Numbered from the stretch's first letter, positions 18,165 through 25,344 are shown. The stretch: 30,000 bases of DNA from Symbiodinium natans (GCA_905221605.1 CAJNDS010002708.1:237501-267500); one strand, 5' to 3'. Translations and numbers: made by a program. Notes: a model not told the origin generated them from the sequence alone.

Positions 18165-18570
18165 CTCGGGTTTAGGGTTTGGGGTTTAGGGTTTGGGGTT
18201 TAGGGTTTCGGGTTTAGGGATTCGGGTATGGGGTTTAGGGTTTAGGGTTTGGGGTTTAGGGTTTAGGGTTTGGGGTTTAGGGTTTGGGGTTTGTGGTTTA
18301 GGGGTTTTGGGTTCAAGTTTTGGGGTTTGGCAGTTCAGGGTTTGGGGGTTGGCGGTTCAGGGTTTAGAGTTTGGAGTGTGGGGTTTGGGGTTTACTGTGA
18401 CATAGCGCAGAAGCTGTGGAGGTCGGAATGCAGACTAGCTTCGGGGATTTGGGATTCGCGGGTTTCGTTTTGGGGGTTTGTGTGTTTGGGGTTTAGGGTT
18501 TTTGGGGTTTGGGGGTTTCGGGGTGCGGTGTAGGGTTTAGGGTTTACGGTTGAGGGGTTTGGGGTGTAGG
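18165..18570 (+). repeat. TTTAGGG/TTTGGGG mixed arrays
   Basis: Alternating TTTAGGG and TTTGGGG units (18165-18387) give the GFRVWGLGF artefact ORFs. At 18388-18440 a partial third copy of the dispersed repeat (gtttactgtgacatagcgcagaagctg...) is embedded. Degenerate G-rich units follow to 18570. Confidence 0.88.
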
Positions 18571-18647
18571 ACAATCTGAAATTCCAACCCGCGTGTTGTC
18601 ACTCCATAGTTATATTATAAACTACTCAATGCGCCCATCTTTTCCAG

Positions 18648-18746
18648 TCGGCCCCCTATGATTATGAGCCCGATTCCACGAGAAACTTTACACCCCAAAC
18701 CCTTGACCCCGACAACCCAAAGTCCCTGCCCAAGGCCGAGAAATGA
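18648..18746 (+). CDS. Putative terminal exon, best splice context
   Basis: An AT-rich lead containing tactcaatgcgcccatctttt precedes ccag, a textbook-looking branch-site, pyrimidine-tract and AG arrangement. It is followed by 32 open codons: SAPYDYEPDSTRNFTPQTL then DPDNPKSLPKAEK and TGA at 18744. The stop lies inside unique sequence, not in telomeric repeat, so it is not explained by the arrays. The peptide is hydrophilic, Pro/Asp-rich and unstructured-looking, as many C-terminal tails are. No upstream exon is identifiable within the window. Confidence 0.35.
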   Translation, partial: SAPYDYEPDSTRNFTPQTLDPDNPKSLPKAEK

Positions 18747-18901
18747 GGCCGAAGAAAATCCCGCATCCTGACTTCAATGGGAAAACAGGGCTTAGGGTGT
18801 AGGATTTAGGCTCACGGTTGGCTGCCCCCGTTGTTCAAAAAAGCTTGCCCTGGTCGTTCACATTTGTTGGGGGAAGGGTTCAAGCATGCAAGGCTTAGGG
18901 C

Positions 18902-19204
18902 TTAGGGGTTTGGGATCAAGCCGCATGCCCTAAACGCTGAAGGGTCGCGGCTCTGGGGCTTCGGGGACAGGCAGGATGCTGTTAGAAGCTTCAGGAAGGT
19001 GTGGGGTTTGGGGTCTTGGATTCGGAGGTTGGGAACGCTAAGCAAGCTCGAAAAACTTGAAACCCTAAAGTCTAGCCGTTTTGGGATCTTTTCTTCACTT
19101 TTTGCGGTGGTCTTGTGAAGCCGTTGTTCATCGTCACCACAGCTGCCATCATCGTCATCACTATCATGATCACCGCATTGGTTCCGCCCTCGGCTGTCTT
19201 TCAT
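18902..19204 (-). CDS. 100-codon ORF with acidic N-terminal half
   Basis: ATG at 19204 on the minus strand, preceded by an acceptor-like ggtttccag. It begins MKDSRGRNQCGDHDSDDDDG, has an acidic stretch, then TTAKSEEKIPKRLDF, and then a less convincing Ser/Pro-rich half made partly of telomere-like sequence. The acidic run corresponds to ATC/ATG trinucleotide repeats. On the plus strand the same DNA encodes a hydrophobic stretch (PLFIVTTAAIIVITIMITAL) after a pyrimidine-rich lead. The two readings exclude each other. One of the longest non-array ORFs, but weak. Confidence 0.25.
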   Translation of the reverse strand: MKDSRGRNQCGDHDSDDDDGSCGDDEQRLHKTTAKSEEKIPKRLDFRVSSFSSLLSVPNLRIQDPKPHTFLKLLTASCLSPKPQSRDPSAFRACGLIPNP

Positions 19205-19262
19205 CTCGTCTGGAAACCTGCCTGCGTTGGTCTTTGAAAGGTTTTGGGCGTCAGAGTTTGAG

Positions 19263-19631
19263 GTTTAGGGTTTAGGGGGTTTAGGGGGTTTAGGGGGTTT
19301 AGGGGGTTTAGGGGGTTTAGGGGGTTTAGGGGGTTTAGGGGGTTTAGGGGGGTTAGGGGGTTTAGGGGGTTTAGGGGGTTTAGGGGGTTTAGGGGGTTTA
19401 GGGGGTTTAGGGGTTTAGGGGGTTTAGGGGGTTTAGGGGGTTTAGGGGGTTTAGGGGGTTTAGGAGGTTTAGGGGGTTTAGGGGGTTTAGGGGGTTTAGG
19501 GGGTTTAGGGGGTTTAGGGGGTTTAGGGGGTTAGGGGGTTTAGGGGGTTTAGGGGGTTTAGGGGGTTTAGGGGGTTTAGGGGGTTTAGGGGGTTTAGGGG
19601 GTTTAGGGGGTTTAGGGTTTAGGGTTTAGGG
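19263..19631 (+). repeat. 9-bp TTTAGGGGG variant array
   Basis: About 38 units of TTTAGGGGG, homogeneous except for a few shortened units (near 19350, 19410 and 19530) and one A substitution near 19466, capped at each end by canonical TTTAGGG. Confidence 0.95.
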
Positions 19632-19835
19632 GTCCAGGAGCTCCCGAGCTCGAAGTGCCAGAGTTTTGCAGTCAGTATACTAGCCGTCCTGAACTGGGTT
19701 TTGGAGTACTGTACCTCAATACTTTTTTTGCTTCTGGGTGCCTATTTTTAGCGACTTGTACCTAAAAAGTATATACTTTTTTCCAGGGTCTACTCCAAAG
19801 TAGGGTGAACAGGGGTGATAATAAGGGTTCCCAGT
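19632..19835. other. Unique AT-rich island
   Basis: About 200 bp with polyT-rich stretches and the near-palindrome aaaaagtatatacttttt around 19762-19780. No gene. Confidence 0.45.
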
Positions 19836-19988
19836 AAGGACTGTTAGTATAAGGGGGAACATCCCAAATAGTATCCCCAAACCCTAGACCCTAGACCCTA
19901 GACCCTAGACCCTAGACCCTAAACCCTAAACCCTAAACCCTAAACCCTAAACCCTAAAGGACTGTTCGTATAAGGGGGAACATCCCAA
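19836..19988. repeat. Telomeric insert bracketed by 32-bp direct repeats
   Basis: The 32-bp sequence beginning aaggactgtt and ending gaacatcccaa occurs at 19836-19867 and again at 19957-19988 with a single A/C difference. Between them lie 89 bp, almost all CCCTAGA then CCCTAAA units. This looks like an insertion with a long target-side duplication. Confidence 0.85.
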
Positions 19989-20012
19989 GTTTCGGGTCTG
20001 GCCCTCTGCCAG

Positions 20013-20090
20013 GACGTGGGTCACAGAGAGCCGCAGCGGGAGGCCTGGCAATCCCTAAAGCGCGAACTGACAACCTTAGACCCTTTTTGA
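20013..20090 (+). CDS. Putative terminal-exon fragment
   Basis: After ctggccctctgccag, 25 open codons read DVGHREPQREAWQSLKRELT then TLDPF and stop at TGA 20088, inside unique sequence. Amphipathic, charged composition. No family recognised. Confidence 0.3.
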   Translation, partial: DVGHREPQREAWQSLKRELTTLDPF

Positions 20091-20104
20091 GCAGGGGCTA
20101 GCAG

Positions 20105-20255
20105 CGGTTTAGGGTTTAGGGTTTAGGGTTTAGGGTTTAGGGTTTAGGGTTTAGGGTTTAGGGTTTAGGGTTGTGGGTTGTGGGGTTGTGGGGTTTAGGG
20201 TTTAGGGTTTAGGGTTTAGGGTTTAGGGTTTGGAAATTTGGGGTTTAGGGTCTTT
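20105..20255 (+). repeat. TTTAGGG array with a GTTGTGG interruption
   Basis: Canonical units at 20105-20172 and 20190-20230 separated by gttgtgggttgtgg variants; degenerate to 20255. Confidence 0.92.
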
Positions 20256-20280
20256 TCTAAATTGCTCCTAAACGCTGTAA

Positions 20281-20373
20281 ATCCCCGAATCCTTGCTGGG
20301 GTGCAAGGACATGGATGAGGCAGCACATCCCATGGGTCTTGGCGCAGATGTCAAGGAGGCTGGGCAGCCCTAA
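20281..20373 (+). CDS. Putative terminal-exon fragment
   Basis: The open frame after the stop at 20278 reads IPESLLGCKDMDEAAHPM then GLGADVKEAGQP and terminates in the TAA of the adjoining CCCTAAA array (20371). An acceptor-like gtgcaag precedes the GACATGGATGAGG part. The composition is coding-like. Confidence 0.25.
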   Translation: MPESLLGCKDMDEAAHPMGLGADVKEAGQP

Positions 20374-20500
20374 ACCCTGAACCCTGAACCCTAAACCCTA
20401 AACCCTAAACCCTAAAACCCTAAAACCCTAAAACCCTAAAACCCTAGCACCCTAAAACCCTAAACCCAAAACCCAAGACCCAAAACCTAAGCCCTAGCAA
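20374..20500 (-). repeat. CCCTAAA / CCCTAAAA array
   Basis: Canonical units followed by about five 8-bp CCCTAAAA units, then decayed copies. Confidence 0.9.
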
Positions 20501-20516
20501 AAAAGTCGCTGGTCAG

Positions 20517-20576
20517 GAAGCGCAGAAGTCAGAGCTAGCCATGGAAGATCTGCAGGCTGGCAAGCTGTTCGTGTGA
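20517..20576 (+). CDS. Exon-like fragment, copy 1 of a duplicated island
   Basis: After cgctggtcag, 19 codons read EAQKSELAMEDLQAGKLFV and stop at 20574. The fragment resembles the frame at 20799-20879 (QEMEEEPVAMEEEEVRMGDM then EASRLYQ) in position, acidic composition and the shared GCCATGGAAGA core. A second shared stretch (acctcaagaaYccRYttgcc) follows each copy. Confidence 0.28.
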   Translation, partial: EAQKSELAMEDLQAGKLFV

Positions 20577-20593
20577 TATTTCGCTGGGGCTTC

Positions 20594-20654
20594 AGGGTTT
20601 AGGGTTTAGGGTTTAGGGTTTAGGGTTTAGGGTTTAGGGTTTAGGGTTTAGGGA
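20594..20654 (+). repeat. TTTAGGG array inside duplicated island copy 1
   Basis: Eight canonical units. In the paralogous copy the equivalent position is occupied by about 130 bp of unique sequence (20880-21010). Confidence 0.93.
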
Positions 20655-20713
20655 CCTCAAGAACCCGTTTGCCCCATGTAAGGCCTGTAACCCTAATCCT
20701 CAAGTCCCGACCG

Positions 20714-20764
20714 GGTTTAGGGTTTAGGGTTTAGGGTTTAGGGTTTAGGGTTTAGGGTTTAGGG
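20714..20764 (+). repeat. TTTAGGG array
   Basis: Seven canonical units separating the two copies of the duplicated island. Confidence 0.95.
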
Positions 20765-20784
20765 ATACCTGAACTGCAGAAAGC

Positions 20785-20879
20785 CGCCCATTGGCCAGGA
20801 AATGGAGGAGGAGCCAGTTGCCATGGAAGAGGAGGAGGTGCGCATGGGAGATATGGAGGCAAGCAGGCTATACCAATAA
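20785..20879 (+). CDS. Exon-like fragment, copy 2 of a duplicated island
   Basis: The frame includes KPPIGQEMEEEPVAMEEEE then VRMGDMEASRLYQ and stops at 20877. The strongly acidic run recalls its shorter relative at 20517. GAGGCAAGC near 20857 could be a GC-type donor leading to the exon-like segment at 21035, which would replace the last few codons. That is speculative; GC donors are known in dinoflagellates. Confidence 0.28.
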
Positions 20880-21034
20880 CACTTCTAGGATACCCAATAG
20901 TGCCCTTATTCCCTTTTTTGGGGCTCTAGGTTCCCCTATAAACCCCTTTCAGCAAAAAAGGGGCACCCTTTTTAATCCTAGGTTACTGGGCAACCTAGAC
21001 TTTTATTTGGACCTCAAGAATCCACTTGCCCCAG

Positions 21035-21118
21035 GAGCCTGGGCACTGGATCCAGCTGTTCCTCAGGAACGAGGTGCAGGAGAGCCGAACCCTTTCAAAC
21101 ATGCCCGAATCAAAATAG
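21035..21118 (+). CDS. Putative terminal exon
   Basis: After aatccacttgccccag, 27 open codons read EPGHWIQLFLRNEVQESRTL then SNMPESK, with TAG at 21116 inside unique sequence. The peptide has an amphipathic helix-like start and a polar end. In copy 1 of this island (20655-20690) the corresponding pre-acceptor stretch is present, but the AG and the coding part are lost (ccccatgtaagg). Loss in one copy and retention in the other mildly favours a once-functional exon. Confidence 0.35.
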   Translation, partial: EPGHWIQLFLRNEVQESRTLSNMPESK

Positions 21119-21129
21119 GCATTCACAAA

Positions 21130-21300
21130 TCCATTTTCCTGCCGAATATATATATATATATATATAAGTGCATAGTAATATACAATAGCATATAATAATG
21201 TGAGTACAGAACAATATAGAATATCGTACAATAAATACTAACATAAGAAAGCATAAGGATATACAAGAATACATAGGGATATATTTTTCTACTAATAAAT
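21130..21300. other. AT-rich tract with TA microsatellite
   Basis: (TA)n at about 21146-21166 followed by 130 bp of AT-rich sequence rich in ATA/AATA. The overlapping Tyr/Ile-rich minus-strand frames are composition artefacts. Confidence 0.6.
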
Positions 21301-21371
21301 AATGCATAACCTATTGTTAGACCCTAAATTCCGCGCGGGTCCCAGCTGCTGCACTGTCGCCCCAAACGCAG

Positions 21372-21563
21372 GAGCGGGAGTCGGTGCCCTGTACCCCCAC
21401 CCACTCAACCCGGTTTCTGGATTGTCCGTCATGTCCGTCCACAGGCGGAGGACTCGTGTGCAGATTGGAAGGCGCAGCGGCGCAGCGTGCTTGGGGTGGA
21501 AGCTGTGGGGTCGAGGTTTCAGGAAGTTTCAGGACTGCAGAGCGGGTTGGGTTTAGCGTTTAG
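21372..21563 (+). CDS. Open island with two competing exon-like frames
   Basis: After cgccccaaacgcag, 63 open codons read ERESVPCTPTHSTRFLDCPS and so on to TAG at 21561. A second frame begins after catgtccgtccacag at 21445 and reads AEDSCADWKAQRRSVLGVEA then VGSRFQEVSGLQSG, which looks more protein-like. A third frame is open from 21302. Three open frames in a 250-bp GC-rich island mean no single reading can be trusted; codon statistics would be needed. Confidence 0.28.
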   Translation, partial: ERESVPCTPTHSTRFLDCPSCPSTGGGLVCRLEGAAAQRAWGGSCGVEVSGSFRTAERVGFSV

Positions 21564-21646
21564 GGTTTTGGGTGTAGGGTTTAAGGTTTAGGGTTTAGGG
21601 TTGAGGGTTTAGGGCTTGCGGTTCGGTTCAGGGTGTGGGGCGCGAC

Positions 21647-21727
21647 ATGGCGCCACGCAACAGGGACGTCGTAGTCGAAACAGCCGATCGCAGCGCGCCC
21701 GAACAGAGGACATGTGGGAGTTTTTAA
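21647..21727 (+). CDS. Short ATG-initiated ORF
   Basis: ATG at 21647, 26 codons MAPRNRDVVVETADRSAPEQ then RTCGSF, TAA at 21725, entirely within unique sequence. No homologue known; could be a small peptide, a first-exon relic or chance. Confidence 0.22.
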   Translation: MAPRNRDVVVETADRSAPEQRTCGSF

Positions 21728-21865
21728 GAATGTGGTTCCTGTCGGGGTTCCCATGCTTATTCAGGGCTACTCACGAGCCCTAAACCCTGAACCCTGAACC
21801 CTAAACCCTAAACCCTAAACCCCAAACCCTAAACCCTAAACCCTAAAACCCTAAACGGCGCGCAG

Positions 21866-21954
21866 AAATCCGGCACAAGAATCCTGAGTCCGTCGGTCCT
21901 CAAGATCAACTTGCTAGTTAGTTCTCCAAAGGCAACTTGGGAAAGACCCGAAAC
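21866..21954 (+). CDS. Exon-like fragment
   Basis: After acggcgcgcag, the frame KSGTRILSPSVLKINLLVSS then PKATWERPETL runs into the CCCTAAA array at about 21950. Coding-like, no family. Confidence 0.22.
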
Positions 21955-22125
21955 CCTAAACCCTAAACCCTAAACCCTAAACCCTAAACCCTAAACCCTA
22001 AACCCTAAACCCTAAACCCTAAACCCTAAACCCAAGACTCTAAACCCTAAGCCCAAGACTCTAAACCCTAAGCCCTAAACCCTAAACCTTAAACCCTAAA
22101 TCCTAAACCCTAAACCCTATCCCCC
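21955..22125 (-). repeat. CCCTAAA array
   Basis: About 11 perfect units then mixed variants with CCCAAGACTCT interruptions repeated twice (22033 and 22052). Confidence 0.92.
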
Positions 22126-22128
22126 AGC

Positions 22129-22212
22129 AACCCGGCCCCGCCACCCCCCTCCAATGGAGGACACCCGCTCGAGGCACTCCAAAGACTCCTCGATGGCCGC
22201 TCTCTGAAATGC
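22129..22212 (+). CDS. Exon-like fragment
   Basis: After ctatcccccag, a frame reads NPAPPPPSNGGHPLEALQRL then LDGRSLKCS before entering TTTAGGG repeat: a Pro-rich start followed by an amphipathic helix-like stretch. Other frames of the island are also open. Confidence 0.22.
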
Positions 22213-22462
22213 AGCTTAGGGTTTAGGGTTTCGGGTTTGGTGTTTCGGGTTTAGGGTTTAGAGTTTCGGGTTCAGGGTTTAGGGCTAGGACCAACTCGTG
22301 TTTGTGATGCTTGCAGGGTTGGGTTTAGGGTTTGTAGGGTTTGCAGGGTTTGTGGGCTTGTAAGATTCGTAGGATTTCGCTGGGTTTGAGTTTGTGGGGT
22401 TTGCAGGGTCATCGCTTAGGTGAGCAGAGTCAGGGGCTTGCAGGCTTCAAGGGTTTTTGCAG
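22213..22462 (+). repeat. Degenerate TTTAGGG and TTTGCAGGG-type repeats
   Basis: TTTAGGG/TTTCGGG units at 22213-22290, then loosely repeated gtttgcaggg/gtttgtaggg to about 22410, then unique sequence. No gene. Confidence 0.7.
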
Positions 22463-22530
22463 GGCCTGTGCCCCCGCAAGAATGGAAGAACCTTGAAGTA
22501 GTAGGGCTTAGTTTAGGGATTAGGGTTTAG
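22463..22530 (+). CDS. Putative terminal-exon fragment
   Basis: After the acceptor-like ttcaagggtttttgcag, a frame PVPPQEWKNLEVVG enters decayed TTTAGGG and stops at 22528. Very short. Confidence 0.18.
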
Positions 22531-22555
22531 GGTTTAGGGCTTAGGGTTTAGGATT

Positions 22556-22765
22556 TGACCCCCAAGGCTGTACCCCTAATGGTTCCCCTTAATATACTCC
22601 TAGTCTACCATTTGCTTAAGAACACCCTAAACCCTAAACCCGATACTGCCCCTTTGGGGATGCCCTTATAAGGAATGACATATATCATTTTTGGGCGGTT
22701 TTTAAGCAGATAGTGGTTCTATGGCCTATATCCTACCTGAAGGATCATTAAAAAAGGGACCCCAA
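22556..22765. other. AT-richer unique island, no gene seen
   Basis: About 200 bp containing two CCCTAAA units (22624-22640) and no long frame. Wording such as ccccttaatatac and gcccttataagg resembles, loosely, the unique part of 20880-20960. Confidence 0.4.
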
Positions 22766-22978
22766 AAGCCACGGGTACAACCTCAAGGGTCAAACCCTAA
22801 ACCCTAAACCCCAACCCCAAACCCCAAACCCTAAACCCTAAACCCCAAACCCCATGTCAACCCCAAACCCTAAACCGCAAACCCTAAACCCTAAACCCAA
22901 GGGTACAACCCTAAACCCCAAACCCTAAACTGAAAAACCCTAAACCCTAAAGCCAAGGGTGCAACCTTAAGGGTCCAA
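22766..22978. repeat. CCCTAAA/CCCCAAA array bracketed by 28-bp direct repeats
   Basis: aagccacgggtacaacctca plus agggtcaa (22766-22793) and aagccaagggtgcaacctta plus agggtccaa (22950-22978) flank a variant array. A third, internal partial copy (ccaagggtacaaccct) lies at about 22899. Four mismatches or indels separate the outer copies. Confidence 0.75.
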
Positions 22979-22979
22979 G

Positions 22980-23075
22980 GCAGAATCCCTAGACGCAGTC
23001 TCCTGCCTGCCTGAGGACGAGACATATGCGGAATCCCATTGGTCCACCTCGGAGGAAGCCGACGACAATGGTTAG
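22980..23075 (+). CDS. Putative terminal exon, acidic
   Basis: Following ttaagggtccaag, 31 open codons read AESLDAVSCLPEDETYAESH then WSTSEEADDNG with TAG at 23073, before the next TTTAGGG array begins. The acidic/Ser-rich tail is typical of real C-termini and atypical of telomere-derived codons. An upstream in-frame stop lies at 22968. Confidence 0.35.
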   Translation, partial: AESLDAVSCLPEDETYAESHWSTSEEADDNG

Positions 23076-23232
23076 GTTTGGGTTTGGGCGTTTAGAGTTT
23101 AGGGTTTAGGGTTTGGGGTTTAGGGTTTAGGGTTTAGGGCGGTTTAGGGCTTGTGTTTTGGGTTTGGGGGTTGGGGTTTTGGGGGTTTTTAAGGTTTCGG
23201 GATTGGGGTCCAGGGTCCCCGCCGGTCTGCAG

Positions 23233-23304
23233 ATGTTCGAGCCTTGTCATCCTGAAAACTTCCGCAGTGCCTGGGAGTCAGGGGGCGGGAATCCTCAACC
23301 CTAA
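23233..23304 (+). CDS. Putative terminal-exon fragment
   Basis: After ccccgccggtctgcag, 23 codons read MFEPCHPENFRSAWESGGGN then PQP and stop in a CCCTAA-derived TAA at 23302. It could also start at its own ATG. Decayed TTTAGGG sequence (23076-23220) lies upstream. Confidence 0.28.
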   Translation: MFEPCHPENFRSAWESGGGNPQP

Positions 23305-23430
23305 ACTCCCTAAACTCTAAACCCCCATAAACCGCCTAAACCTAAACCCTAGACCCTAAACCCTAAACCCTCCCAAGCCCCAAACCCAGGAAAAAGGAAA
23401 CCTCCCAATAACTGGATAAGGCCCCTGGGG

Positions 23431-23483
23431 TCATTCTACATTTTCCCACATCGGGCTTAAGAGGATCAGATTTAGGAATGCGC
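23431..23483 (-). CDS. Short minus-strand tail after CCCCAAA array
   Basis: The minus-strand GFGVWGLG array frame exits the repeat as GAFLNLILLSPMWENVE and stops at 23431. Only these 17 codons are non-repetitive. They could be a terminal fragment preceded by array DNA. Confidence 0.15.
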
Positions 23484-23858
23484 CCCTAAACCCCAAACCC
23501 CAAACCCCAAACCCCAAACCCCAAACCCCAAACCCCAAACCCCAAACCCCAAACCCCAAACCCCAAACCCCAAACCCCAACCCCAAACCCCAAACCCCAA
23601 ACCCCAAACCCCAAACCCCACACCCCAAACCCCAAACCCCAAACCCCAAACCCCAAACCCCAAACCCCAAACCCCAAACCCAAACCCCAAAAACCCCAAA
23701 CCCCAAACCCCAAACCCCAAACCCCAAACCCCAAACCCCAAACCCCAAACCCCAAACCCCAAAAACCCCAAAAACCCCAAACCCCAAACCCCAAACCCCA
23801 AACCCCAAACCCCAAACCCCAAACCCCAAACCCTAAACCCTAAACCCTAAACCCGAAA
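23484..23858 (-). repeat. Long CCCCAAA variant array
   Basis: About 50 units of AAACCCC, homogeneous apart from a few length variants (AACCCC near 23580, AAAAACCCC near 23690 and 23762), returning to CCCTAAA at 23829-23852. On the minus strand this gives the GFGVWGLG ORFs, which are artefacts. Confidence 0.96.
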
Positions 23859-23881
23859 CCCTTCAGGTCGTTTTATTTCAG

Positions 23882-24031
23882 AGGGCTTTCAAGGGGTCAA
23901 CCCGAGATGTCTGCACCGAAGCATTCCAAGAGTTCTGCGAGGATCTCGATGATGAGGGACACTGGGACGAGGCAGGGTCGCGTGGTTTCGGGTTTGGCGG
24001 TGGGGGGGGGGGTTTAGGGTTTAGGGTTTAG
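23882..24031 (+). CDS. Exon-like fragment behind a strong acceptor-like site
   Basis: gtcgttttatttcag precedes an open frame RAFKGSTRDVCTEAFQEFCE then DLDDEGHWDEAGS, which then enters an 11-G run and a TTTAGGG array, stopping at 24029. The non-repetitive part is about 36 codons, charged and amphipathic. The acceptor context and peptide composition together make this one of the better candidates. Confidence 0.33.
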   Translation, partial: RAFKGSTRDVCTEAFQEFCEDLDDEGHWDEAGSRGFGFGGGGGGLGFRV

Positions 24032-24360
24032 GGTTTGGGGTTTGGGGTTTAGGGTTTAGGGTTTAGGGGGTTTAGGGTTTAGGGTTTAGGGTTTGGGTTT
24101 AGGGGGTGCAGGGGGTTTAGGGGGTCTAGGGGTTTAGGGGGTTTAGGGGGTTTAGGGGGTTTAGGGGGTTTAGGGGGTTTAGGGGGTTTAGGGGGTTTAG
24201 GGTTCAGCGCAAGATCAGGGCCTAGGGTTTAGGGGGTTTATGGGGGTTTAGGCTTTACGGGGTTTAGGGTTTAGGGTCCAGGGTTAAGGGGGTTTAGGGG
24301 GCTTAGGGTTTAGGTGGTTTAGAGTTTAGGGGGTGTAGGGTTTGGGGTTTCGCGGTTGTA
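24013..24360 (+). repeat. TTTAGGG and TTTAGGGGG arrays
   Basis: Canonical units at 24013-24065, mixed units, then nine or ten TTTAGGGGG units at about 24127-24205, then progressively decayed copies. The G-rich remainder to 24470 has no gene. Confidence 0.9.
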
Positions 24361-24537
24361 GGGGGGTTTAGGGTTTGAGGGGGTTTTGGGAGTTTCAGGG
24401 GGTGCTAGGGTGTTTTGGGGGAAGTGGGGGATGAAGAGTTAGGCTTCGGGGCTTCGGGTTCAGGCTTAGGGCCAAACCCTACACCCTACATCCTGCACCC
24501 TAAACCCTAAGCCCTGAACCCTAATCCCTATGCGGAG

Positions 24538-24906
24538 ATGGTACAGGGAGAAACAGAGGAGGATGAAATGGTGTATGATGATGATACCAGAGCCTGTGAG
24601 TTTTTGGCTGAAGCGGTGTCTCTCATGTCAAAAGGGAGGGACAATGTGGACCGCTATGAAGGGGAGCCAATTTTCAAGCTTCTGGGAACATCTGGCGACA
24701 AGGACCATCTGAGTGCTGAGTGCAACACGTGGACGGACCGTCTGCTCTCGCCGTTGGAGCTGCATGAAGTGGTGAAGGGCCACGATATCAGCCTCGCTGA
24801 TATCGAAAGTTGGACTAACGAGCTGCGAATCTGGTATCAAACAGCCTGTCCCCCTACACCCTACACCCTACACCCTACACCCTACACCCTAAACCCTAAA
24901 CCCTAA
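24538..24906 (+). CDS. Partial coding region, strongest protein-like ORF, function unknown
   Basis: The non-telomeric part (24538 to about 24848, 104 codons) begins MVQGETEEDEMVYDDDTRAC and includes FLAEAVSLMSKGRDNVDRYE, PIFKLLGTSGDKDHLSAEC, and RLLSPLELHEVVKGHDISL followed by ADIESWTNELRIWY. Charged residues alternate with hydrophobic ones as in helical globular protein, and no telomere-like words occur inside. At 24849 the frame slips into TACACCC-type telomere-variant repeat, which supplies the last 18 codons and the stop. The true 3' end is therefore missing or lies at a splice site that I cannot identify. The ATG may be an internal Met, since decayed telomere repeat lies directly upstream (to 24530). 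I recognise no family; soluble domain, no signal peptide or membrane segment. Confidence 0.5.
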   Translation: MVQGETEEDEMVYDDDTRACEFLAEAVSLMSKGRDNVDRYEGEPIFKLLGTSGDKDHLSAECNTWTDRLLSPLELHEVVKGHDISLADIESWTNELRIWYQTACPPTPYTLHPTPYTLNPKP

Positions 24907-25010
24907 ACCCTAAACCCTAAACCCTAAACCCTGCACCCTAAACCCTAAACCCTAAACCCTAAACCCTAGACCCTAGACCCTAAACCCCAAACCCCAAGCC
25001 CTAAGCCGAC
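24848..25010 (-). repeat. TACACCC variant then CCCTAAA array
   Basis: About six TACACCC units (24851-24887) followed by about 12 CCCTAAA units and a decayed end. Confidence 0.93.
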
Positions 25011-25073
25011 AGTTGAATCTTCGAGAGGGCCCCTCTGTACTCTCATTATAGCGGACTCCGCCTCGCAAAGGAC
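25005..25073 (-). CDS. Exon-like minus-strand fragment
   Basis: After ggtgggggcag on the minus strand, a frame reads VLCEAESAIMRVQRGPLEDS then TVG before entering repeat. Short; coding-like composition. Confidence 0.22.
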
Positions 25074-25089
25074 CTGCCCCCACCCCCCC

Positions 25090-25165
25090 TTAGGGTTAGG
25101 GTTTTAGGGTTCAGGGTTCAGGGTTCAGGGTTCAGGGTTTAGGGTTTAGGGTTTAGGGTTTAGGG
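25090..25165 (+). repeat. TTCAGGG/TTTAGGG array
   Basis: Four TTCAGGG units followed by about five TTTAGGG units. Confidence 0.92.
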
Positions 25166-25303
25166 TTGGAGGACCCCGAGATTTCGAGAAACTCCCCGCG
25201 CGGGGCTCTTGAAAGATATCAGTCCTTTCGGGGTCTATGGCTGCCCAAGGCGAAACCCTCGGCCCCTGAGCCCTTAAAACCCCCTGGAGCCCTCACAACC
25301 TGA
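25166..25303 (+). CDS. Exon-like fragment
   Basis: 45 open codons from the array edge: LEDPEISRNSPRGALERYQS then FRGLWLPKAKPSAPEPLKPP and TGA at 25301. The first 30 codons look protein-like. The Pro-rich end coincides with decayed CCCTAAA-like sequence. Confidence 0.28.
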   Translation: MEDPEISRNSPRGALERYQSFRGLWLPKAKPSAPEPLKPPGALTT

Positions 25304-25344
25304 AACCCTATGCCCTAAACCCGCAGAACGAAGCTTACGCTTCT

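Noticed and set aside
20995-21307. Tyr/Ile-rich minus-strand ORFs (65 and 78 codons)
   Set aside because: They are composition artefacts of the AT-rich tract and TA microsatellite, and they conflict with the better plus-strand frame at 21035.
23431-23829. Three overlapping minus-strand ORFs of GFGVWGLG repeats (up to 132 codons)
   Set aside because: They are translations of the AAACCCC variant array, which lacks stops in these frames. The same applies to the ORFs at 11250-11549 and 18193-18533.
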